Shown: positions 55,511-64,000 of the stretch, piece by piece
Numbering within the stretch: position 1 is the first letter of the stretch
How the letters are laid out: every line of letters starts with the position of its first letter
NCBI GenBank assembly: GCA_014529385.2
Contig: CM043942.1
Location: 108,375,141 to 108,439,140, forward strand
DNA from: Adiantum capillus-veneris
Lineage: Eukaryota > Streptophyta > Polypodiopsida > Polypodiales > Pteridaceae
DNA length: 64,000 nt
Direction of reading: 5' to 3'
Notes under the pieces: model-generated
Told to the model about the DNA's origin: nothing
Seen by the model: only the letters and a program-made list of their open reading frames with translations
Database searches by the model: none
Translations under genes and position numbers: made by a program

Positions 55511-58458
55511 CTAAGAGTTGGACCCTGCGTTCACGTTTAGTGACTCGCGCAGTATCCACTTTGATCCTTGTCGCACTCTGCATCGCCGCCATGCAGCATG
55601 CTTGGTGGGACCTTGCGACATTTTCCACTTGTTGCTATGCTCTTGATGACTCCATTTCCGCACTTCAATAGAAATCTTGGATTGTCGCGCACGCTCCATT
55701 GTGAGCTTACGAGAAAATGTTGTGCGAAAAAGCCAGTCGAACATCTCCTCCAAATAATTGGATTGCACCATTCCACCACCATGTCGAGTATTTTTGAAGT
55801 ACACTCCCCTTGCTCGATAATGGGACTTCTCCATGCTGTGAGTTCTAAAATTTCAAGCGATCCATACTTGTGCATAAAAAATGCACCATGCGCAAACAAG
55901 ATATGCTATTCACATGAGTAAACGATCCACATTATTAAATAAAAACAATCCCTTGTAATGAATACACCATGTAAAATGACTTACCATGTAATGTGTGATG
56001 TTATTTTCACCCTAAGAAAGGGTGAAGACCTTGGTAAAATCCGCCAAGGCTTCTTGAAATGATTGGCGTTGTTCTTCTGTTGTGCTATTAAGGCCCATAA
56101 GCTTGACCATTTTATCAAAATGTGCCCAAACTTGCTTGCGGTTTTTTGCAAGCTCGCCATTTGAATCATTGTCAGTAGTAGCTTTGCATAACTCCTTCCA
56201 AAGCTCCCAAAGGTTACCTGCCTGCTGCTTGGAGCTGTTTCGAGCATCATATTGACTTGGCTTTCCTTGGGAAACTTTCTTCAAAAAGTGTCTAGCTTTT
56301 TGTCCACTCATTGACACTTGTTGAGCAATTTCATGGGCCTTCCTTGTGTTCTTTACAGCAACGATAGACACATTTCCACCGTGACAGCCAATGGAATTCA
56401 AGAGTACCTCCACTCTTTCAATCGCTTCCTGGGACTTTTCCAACGGTTTCATTGTGAAAGCATAGTCAATGTGGAGCTTCAATAGCCTATCAAAAATGCA
56501 CATGAATGCGTGTAATGTACAAAAATGTACATTCGATAGAGGAAATAGAAAGATTGGATTCCAAGCATGGTCCTTTTGATCACGGTCTGGGGCATTGAGC
56601 ATGGGACATCTCAGAATAGACGCTTTCCATTCTCTACCTTCATCTCCAACATCACGACAATCTAACCCTTGTTCTCTATTCCCTTGCCATGGAAACATGG
56701 AACCGACCTTTGCAGTGCTCTTATGTGATTTTTGTCCATTAGGTTTGTACCCTCGAGTGCAAAATGGACAAGGCATGAGAGAAGAAGCCCCTTGTTTGCA
56801 GCCAACACTTTATGGTCTTCAAATCCCCACCTAAGTGCCACTCCACATCATAACTACCAAAACCCTCAATCTCCAACTTCTGACCTGCAATTTGGGAGTG
56901 TATTACTTCTGTGATCCATGGAGTTCTCTCAAAAATCCATGAAAGTACTCCATTGGTCTCTTTGGGCACCTCAATAGCACCCAACCACCAAATGTCTTTC
57001 TCTGATTGCACGCTAAAAGATGGGGTGGGAGATGGCTCGACTGAATCCCTTTGCTTGGTTTGCAGAAGGGCCTCATTCATTAGAGTGACACTTAGCCTCT
57101 CTAATCTTCGGCCTTTCACTATTTGACACTCATCGAGTTTCAGCACAAAAGCAACTTTTGTGCCAAGCACTACAAAATAAATAGTGCTAAGACCTTAAAC
57201 TTCAGAGTCTATGATAAGAATAATACGAAAGAAAAAAGTAAAGCGTGTCACCTTCTTCAGGTAACTCGTAAAATCTAAGCATGGCTTCTTGAAGCCTTCT
57301 AAGATCCACAAAAATATTGTTCCACATTGTGTAAGGAAAGCCCTTCTCCGAAGGTCTTATGGATTGTTTCTTACCTCTTCCCCTTGTCTTTGTTGCGCAC
57401 AAAGCATAAAGGGAATTTGGCATTGTGTCCTCAATGTGTAGGCATGTCCCAATGCGGGAGAACACATCTTTGTTTGTGGCCTTCTTTGCGAGCTTGACCT
57501 TGTGAGGAACGGGAAATAGGTTTTCCACAATGCCATGTTCTTTGAGGGCATCCTTTAGGAGTTGGAAAATAGCCTGATAGGCTTTGGTGTTGATTCCAGC
57601 CTCATCACAAGCTTGTTGAACGTCATCATCACTAACCACATTTCTTAATTTATGCATAAGGTCCTTGGTGATTGCATCCTTAATGTGCTTACCTCCAGGT
57701 GATTGTAAGCTATAAATCACGTCCTGGGTATTGAGACAACTAGTGAGAAGGTTGACTCGATCATCTTGGCTTGTTCCACCGCATGCCTCCTGGATGAAGT
57801 TTCTAGCAACAAATAAACATAAATGTTAGAAAATAGTGTGAAGTAAGAATGCATCATGCAAGTAAAGACCAAATCACCTTGTGGCTGTAACTCGTCGTTT
57901 GCGTGCTCCTCCCGAATGTACAAGAGTTTCAATGGATGAATACGTGCGTTTGCGTTCCCTTGCACCAAGGGGTGTTTCTTTCAAGTATGTGATGGTGTTG
58001 GTAAGCTTCTGGATGTGGGACTCCTTTTCTTGCATTTGTTGTTCAAGAGTTTTAACTACCCTCTCCGAAGAGGCAACACTCTCTTGTAATGCCGTCGCCT
58101 TGAGGTGAAGAGCTTGACATTCGTGCATCCACATATGCAAAGAAGCACCTGCACCCATACACAACCGCTTGCAATAGCCTAAGAAGCCTTCTTCTCCCTT
58201 CCCAAGAAATTGAAAAAATGTGGAAAGGCTATTAAACGGTGGATGGAAGCGGCTTATAGGATCGTAAGGGTACAAATGGCCATCCACCCAAATATCAACA
58301 TTGGTCTCACAAGCGGTGCGACATTCCTATGATGACCTTTGATCACCCTCACTAGTGGTCTTCGGTACAAATGCCGTGGGTAAGCGAATATGTATGCTTT
58401 TGGTGTGCGGAGTATGTGGTGGTGGAAGGAAACCATTTGTGATGTCCGTGAGCACCAT
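55511..58458 (-). pseudogene. gene B: D-D-E transposase-like gene with four exons
   Basis: Exon 1 58458-57878, exon 2 57802-57252, exon 3 57169-55985, exon 4 55905-55511; the 75-, 82- and 79-bp introns have GT-AG ends and keep phase. About 900 residues. Exon 1 has a coiled coil (ERVVKTLEQQMQEKESHIQKL) and a basic GGARKRRV. Exon 3 has acidic sites KLDECQI and HLGGDLKT, then a PCPFC pair after a frameshift near 56815. Exon 4 has HKYGSL and, after another shift, MEKSHYRAR. This order (D, GGD.K, C-x2-C, HxxxxKYG, EK) recalls animal transposase-like proteins I cannot name. Stops: TAG 58327, TAG 56012. Domain call is inference. Confidence 0.6.
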
Positions 58459-58479
58459 GGAAGCTGTTGTGTGAGGAAG

Positions 58480-58640
58480 CAAATGATGAAAAGATAGAGG
58501 GGGAAGGGTAGAGAGGTTGAGGAAGATGGGAGGAGAGAAGGAGGGAGGGGGGTGGGGAGGGAGAGATTGGTGAGGAGGAGGAAGGTAGGGGCAGAGAGGG
58601 AGAGGAGAGGGAGAGGGAGAGAGGAGGGAGGAGAGGAGAG
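58480..58640 (-). promoter_or_regulatory. pyrimidine-rich leader of gene B
   Basis: On minus, a nearly pure C/T stretch of about 160 bp just before the gene B start. Y-patches of this kind are common in plant core promoters; the length here is unusual. Confidence 0.4.
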
Positions 58641-59099
58641 AACAAAATGTTTATTACTTTTTGGGGGAAAAGATTTTTGAAAAAATGGACTTTCTAAGCT
58701 TGTGGGTAAAAAAATGGGTCAAAAAATGATTTTTGGATATGTCTATATGTGGGAGGGAGTTTTAAGTAAAAAACAAGTAAAAATGATTTTTTTTTTTTAA
58801 AGTCAAATTTTGAGTCTTTGTGACCCACGTTTTTGCTGATGTGGACACACCCCTATGCTTCCTTCACTTTAAAAAAAAGCTAGAGAGAGAAAGTAACCCT
58901 TTAGGTCCACATCTTACATTTGTCTAAAAAAAAGGTTAGAAAATCCTACTCAAAACTACCTTTTTCAATGCCCTTGCCCCCTAAACCTCACACAACATTA
59001 GCTTTAATCCCTAAAAATTAGGATTCCTTACAAGGCCCATGCAAGGTTCATATTTCTCCTAATGTTGGAGATGAATTTCTTCATTAATTTTAGACATAA

Positions 59100-59290
59100 T
59101 TGCTCGGTAATTTGTGACAAATTACATGCTAAGCACTCAAAATATATCTAAATTGTCCAAAAGGAATAAAAATTAGAAAATCTTGAACAGTCCAACCAAA
59201 ATAAATGCAAGGGTATTTTGGTAATTTTTGAAATTTGAGGGGTATTTTGGGAATTTCCACAAATTAGAGGGGTATTTTGGTAATTCTCCC
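59100..59290 (+). repeat. right terminal region of the large transposon
   Basis: The outer 80 bp are the inverse of the left end, with three GGGTATTTTGG motifs. The inner part (TGCTAAGCACTCAAAAT and so on) matches the left half of the 344-bp MITE. Confidence 0.85.
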
Positions 59291-59299
59291 TTTTATATA

Positions 59300-59637
59300 T
59301 TTGATTATTCAAGTGCTCTTTATGAGCTATGGCTATTTATGTCTAGCCGGCAAGATGAAAATGCTCACTCTTGCACGAGGGGAGATTGCACCTAGTGTGT
59401 GTGTACTTCTTCTATCTTCTCTTCTCTCCCCTCTCGTCGTGCCGGTGTAGCACTCCACTATAGGAGGTGCACCTACACACGCTCTCTCACTCTCTCATGC
59501 TCAATGTCTCTCTCTTATCGCAACATCATGGATTATGTGCTCGTGCAATACGCCAGATATGTGAATTTGTGGTTTTATGGTTTAGTGCACGTTCTTTTGG
59601 GTATTTTTGTAGGCTCTCCGCTCTTCTATTTGTAGCA
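59300..59637 (+). repeat. remainder of the second element E LTR
   Basis: It follows 38120-38510 closely (TTTGATTATT, GCTCTTTATGAGC, TGCTCACTCTTGCACGAG, ending TTTGTAGCA). Its start at the transposon edge completes the LTR begun at 44668. Confidence 0.85.
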
Positions 59638-62600
59638 TGGGATGGTGAGCTTTGAAAAACATGTTTCCTCAGCACTCCAAAAGAAGTCATGCACATGATC
59701 TATATTCTTCTTTTTCTCTCGCTTATGTTGCAGACCACCCTGCCATGCCTTGTGAAAGAAGTTATGGAATCAAACCCTGAAGGGGGTGCCTTATTTTGGG
59801 CACCCTCCTCTTCTAAGGACAATGCCCGACAATTCTTTGATTCGGCTTGGGGATGTTTGGCTTTATGCAAGGCAACTTCAGTATGCCACCATCTTGCCAG
59901 CCTGGAGCCTTCTCCAGGTAGCCTATGTCCCTCTCGCATAAGCTACATAAAAGCATGTAGGGTGGTTTTTTGGTGACATCAAAATCATGATGATGTTTAT
60001 AATCTCGAGGGGGAGGGGGGGTCACTATGTATAAATTGTGTATATCATGTGCGTTCCAAGACTATTTTTAAAGCTCCTTACATATTGAGGCGGTCCGGGG
60101 CGGGCAACAAGAGAGGCGACCTCTAAACACCCCTCAAGGCTCCCGTGCTGCTCAATTGGGGCTGGGGCAACCACAAGCACAACACAACAACAAACCCACA
60201 GCCAAACCCAAACAAGATAGGGACACCACCTAGTTATGGTATGCGAACTAGGACGCAAGAGAGATTTTGGCACAACCAAGAAGATGCACCACACAACACA
60301 CACAAACAACCTCACACCAAGACACACACAAATTGGACCAGAGAGAGCTAGAGCAAAGGGAAGAGAGAGAGAAAACGATCTTGCGTAATACCTTATTTGT
60401 GACTTGCAAATGGAGATGGTTCGTTATGATGCTATCGTAGACCTTGTATAAAACTCACTCAATGCTTAGTGATTGCTAAACATTGTCAAAACACACACAC
60501 ACTGTCTTAGGGTGTGGGAGACCTCTCACCACAATACCCTCTTACAATGGATACAAAACTGGCAATGAAAAACACACTAAAACACTTTCTAAAATCAAGA
60601 TCAACCGATAAAAACTCAAATACACAAGTCAGCTTGAATTCACCAAACCGTATTGCACAAATGGAAGGACGAAGATTTGAACGTCGAATCATGCCTTTGA
60701 TGCACCAAACCTCAATTTATTGATGATGAAGGAGCATATACAATAGTGGTTTTGAGATTTGTGGAACTCACGCTCTCTCACTTGCAATGTGTAGCTTGAA
60801 GGCTTCTCTCACACCAAGAGTGAAGCTCACAAGTGGTTGCTACACCTAAGTCTCTCCTCACGCATAGAGTGTTGGGGTGCTATGTGAGATGTTTGAGTTT
60901 GTTTTACAAGAAGAAGAGGGGCCTATTTATAGGTTGGAGACCCCTCATAAAGATTATTGAAAATCCTAATTTACAAGCTAACAAATCAGGATTATGATTT
61001 TTTTGAATATCAAAACATTGCGGGCCTTCTTTGTCTGCTTGAGTCATGGGTGTGGGCTCAAAAGAGAGCATTATTGATGGTGAATAAGGTGAAAGTAGAG
61101 CTTTAAGGAAAAGGAGAGAGAGAGGGAGAGAGAGAGAGAGAGTTACTTTGTACATGTCTTGAGGTGAGGTGTCTTTTATGGTTAGGTCAATGCTATTTTG
61201 TGTTAGTATGTTAGTGGTTAGTGTTAGTAATCACTAGAAAGTTAATGTTACATTTACAATGGGTAGAATGAGGTGGTTGGTTGAAGTAAGATGGTTGAAT
61301 GAAGTGAGCAAATCCTTGTGATGGTGAAGCTTGAAGAAGTTTTGGACTTACTTGTGTAGGTTCTCAAAATGACTATCGATCTTCTTCTTCGTCTTCCCTT
61401 CTTTACGCCACCGCCGCCAAGGTTGATTATCGTGATGAAAATGGTAATCCCGTTGATGAGATCTCTTGATTTGCAGAGGTTAAGCATGGTACACATGCTG
61501 AATTTATGTATATATATAAGGGTTAAGATGGAATTGTACTTTGCAGATAATAGAGAGAGGCATAGAGATGGTGTATGTACATGGAGAGCTCATATGAGAG
61601 CTATGGGAGTAAGTGGGGAAGTTAATGGTGAAGAAGGTGAGAGAAACCATTGAAGGTGCAGGTTTGAGTGAGGGATTGAGAGGAATGTGTGTGTGTGTGT
61701 GTGTGTAGAAGTGTGGAAAGAGGTGAGAGAAAACTATGGGCTACTTGTGAGAAAAGTGGGCAGACTGGGGTCCACTCAAAAAATCATATCTCACCGCTGG
61801 TATTTCCAAAAATCATGAAAAAATTTGAGGTGATTATTCAGAGCGTGGGCTACATTTTCTCTTTTGACCACCGCTCCAAATTCGGAGTGGAGATGGGTAT
61901 TAAAAATCCCACCAAAAGACCTATTTTTTCTTCACAAAAAGTCTTCAGTGGCCCCCTCCTTTGTTGAATTTGTACAATGCATCCAAGAGTGAGCCCCTCC
62001 TTTGTCATATCATAATACAAAGCATCCAAGCTATCCTTGACACATGCATGGAGGAGGATTATTGGTGAATAAAGAAATATATACATGGTGGGACTAGTGT
62101 ATGGACTATTCATGGACTTTAGCTCAATGAGCACATGGTGTTAGAATAATGAGTAAAAATAATAATAAAAATATGGAGGAGTTATGGATATGGAAAGATA
62201 TTGGAATCATATGATATGGTCCCTCTTTGAATTATTTTGGGTGAAAGAGAAAAACGTATGCAAGTAAATAATATAATAAACGTGACCAATGAGTAGAAAT
62301 CAATTTTTTGTTTTCACGAGGGTGAGGGTGAAAATGTGGGAGTGATTTGTATAAAGAAAAAATATAAGGTTAGAGTATGTACATATTGGAAAAAAATATA
62401 CTTATGGTGTAAGAGGATGAAAGAAGGTGTACATAGGTTTAATAAAACACACACCTAAGTAAAAATATTTATATAAATATACCAAAATAATTATAAAAAA
62501 TCCCTATATTTAGGCCATATATAAAATGCAATATTTACACACAAATGGGCCATAATATATTTTATTTTTTTGACTTAACTAGCCCAGTGACTAGCTAGAC

Positions 62601-62911
62601 GAGGATTTTAAGAAGATATGGGAAAAGTCCCCTAACTCACACACGCCTATTTACAGTGAAATGGTAGGGATAGCCATAGTGTTTGGGTGATTTTGGTAGG
62701 GTGAGGTAGCTTACTATGGCAATTATGGAAAGCCGAAAAATGGCTATCAATATGAATTTTTGACAAAATAAAATATGCCTTTTTCCTATTCAATCTATAA
62801 TTTTTTTGCCCAATTCTATTTTAGGGTACCCTTCTGTATGTGAAAATGTGAGAAAAAATAAATTTAATAACCCCTTCTACTACACTCACATAATAGTCAC
62901 ATAATTATTGA

Positions 62912-62938
62912 CCCCCCCCCCCCCCCCCCCCCCCCCCC
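62912..62938 (+). repeat. run of about 27 C
   Basis: A pure homopolymer, complementary in kind to the G run at 45179. Confidence 0.9.
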
Positions 62939-63441
62939 GCGAGTCTATAATGAAGCGAGATTCTTGCAACCGGATCCACAAAACTCAAGTTAGGGGAATT
63001 CAAATTGGATCCATGCAAAGGTAGGCATGGCTCGGCATGACAATCGAGCAAACTAGGTAAGGGCCGACATGGCTCTTGACACAAAAGAATCAAAAATTAA
63101 ATTTTGAGCAGGAGTTTGGGAAATGTTTTTTTGATTCTTCATAGACTTTGAGCTCATTAAGTCGATCAAGACACAATTGTGCATGGTGAAGCATGCCTTC
63201 TACAAATATGAGGCATCCTGCATAGGCAAACCATGTGCACCAAGGGGTGATACAAATTTTGATACCAAGGGCGGTGATTTAAGCCATGGTAAACAAGAAG
63301 GCGGGGCAAGGACTCTCTTGGAGTACTGCAAGCACTCAAAATACTCAGAAAAGGGTTTTTCAAAGTCGGTATGCAACTTAAATTTAAAGTTTACAATTTT
63401 GAACTTATTGAATCTTGCAAAATTTTCTACGATTATTTCAA

Positions 63442-63730
63442 CTAGAATTAGTCTGTTTTTGCTTAGAAAAATAACTAAATTAGTTTTTTAACCTTAAGAT
63501 AATAATCACGGCTTATTACAATGTTAACTAGCTATGATAAATAGCACATAATTATCTAACTTGATTTACTAATTTTGCCCTTTAAATTTCATCTAGAATT
63601 AGTTTGTTTTGGCTTAGAAAAATAACTAAATTAATTTTTGAACCTTAAGATAATTATCACGGCTTACAATGTAAAGTAACTGTGATAAATAGCACAGACT
63701 TATCTAACTTGATTTACTAGTTTCCTTGTT
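63442..63730 (+). repeat. 151-bp imperfect tandem duplication
   Basis: Units start CTAGAATTAGT at 63442 and 63593 and share TTAGAAAAATAACTAAATTA and TTATCTAACTTGATTTACTA. The second is somewhat shorter. Confidence 0.85.
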
Positions 63731-64000
63731 TTGATTTGTGGCTAAAAATAGCTAATGTTAGCTTAATTAAGTACTTAGATTAATTTTTTGTTAATGAGGT
63801 AATTACCTCGTGTTTCCAACAATGTTTTATAGTTGTGATAATTAACTTAAGAATAATTGAGTTACTTAAGTAGGTTTTCCATCAATTTTTTGATTAAAAA
63901 ACTAATTTTTACCTAATTAATATTAGAAACTAATCAAAAAATATGATATAATTTTTCCAACTTCTTAATAGTTTAACCGAGCTTTGATAATTATCTTATA

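Larger units (their letters stand above)
44746..59290 (+). mobile_element. large TIR DNA transposon carrying a transposase-like and a histone H3-like gene
   Basis: The ends are inverted repeats: GGAAAAATTACCAG on the left and, reverse-complemented, GGGAGAATTACCAA on the right, with about 80 bp of homology. The element interrupts an LTR whose two halves align to the intact copy at 38030. Flanks ATGTATATA (44737-44745) and TTTTATATA (59291-59299) give a 9-bp duplication with two mismatches, as in Mutator-like elements. Cargo: gene C and gene A on plus, H3-like and gene B on minus, all converging on a central palindrome. Net length without copia-2 is about 10.1 kb. The MITE at 33608 is an internal deletion derivative. 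The superfamily is unresolved. Confidence 0.8.
59638..64000 (+). other. intergenic region without recognised genes
   Basis: AT-rich DNA with scattered short frames, AG runs near 61110-61140, a GT run at 61687-61706, a C homopolymer and a tandem duplication. A purine block (GAGGGGGAGGGGGGG, 60007-60021) could be a polypurine tract, but no LTR was identified. No coding domain was recognised in either strand. Confidence 0.4.

Overview
This is eukaryotic nuclear DNA from a land plant. It is packed with nested LTR retrotransposons (Ty1/copia and Ty3/gypsy), plant-style DNA transposons, very long CT/GA microsatellites and short GT-AG introns, and it holds one recognisable host gene, a hybrid proline-rich cell-wall protein (HyPRP) at 34406-35350. 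A large, repeat-rich plant genome fits, perhaps a fern or another seed-free plant, but the sequence alone does not fix the species.

Layout, left to right. 1-4.1 kb: the 3' part of a gypsy pol abuts a degraded MULE-like transposase gene with a SWIM zinc finger, followed by a small unknown gene (4272-4577). 5.17-14.39 kb: an almost complete minus-strand gypsy element with LTRs of about 2 kb; its right LTR is cut by a plus-strand copia element (copia-1, 14.39-19.32 kb). 19.3-22.2 kb: older copia and gypsy remnants. 22.2-31.9 kb: a minus-strand copia (copia-4) split by a chromodomain gypsy element (23.9-29.6 kb) and by a 503-bp MITE; part of copia-4 has become a five-copy, 146-bp tandem array. 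33.6-35.4 kb: a 344-bp MITE and the HyPRP gene. 35.6-44.7 kb: microsatellites, a perfect hairpin, and an LTR element without pol (element E).

The most interesting part is 44746-59290. I read it as one large DNA transposon with terminal inverted repeats of about 80 bp, subterminal repeats and 9-bp imperfect target duplications, inserted into an LTR of element E. Without a nested 4.4-kb copia (copia-2) it is about 10.1 kb. It carries four decayed, intron-bearing genes in convergent pairs: two unknown genes on plus (gene C, cut by copia-2, and gene A), and on minus a D-D-E transposase-like gene (gene B, four exons) followed by a histone H3-like gene. The H3-like protein keeps the ARTKQTA amino terminus and a clear H3 histone fold but has a tail of about 200 residues and lacks the K9/S10 positions. 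A large palindrome built of two hairpins lies between the converging gene pairs. The 344-bp MITE at 33608-33951 matches both ends of this element joined together, which independently supports its boundaries.

Almost all mobile genes here are broken. Most in-frame stops are TAA, TAG or TGA where CAA, CAG or CGA would continue the frame, as expected for methylated, silenced transposon DNA decaying by C-to-T change. All domain calls were made by eye, without database searches.
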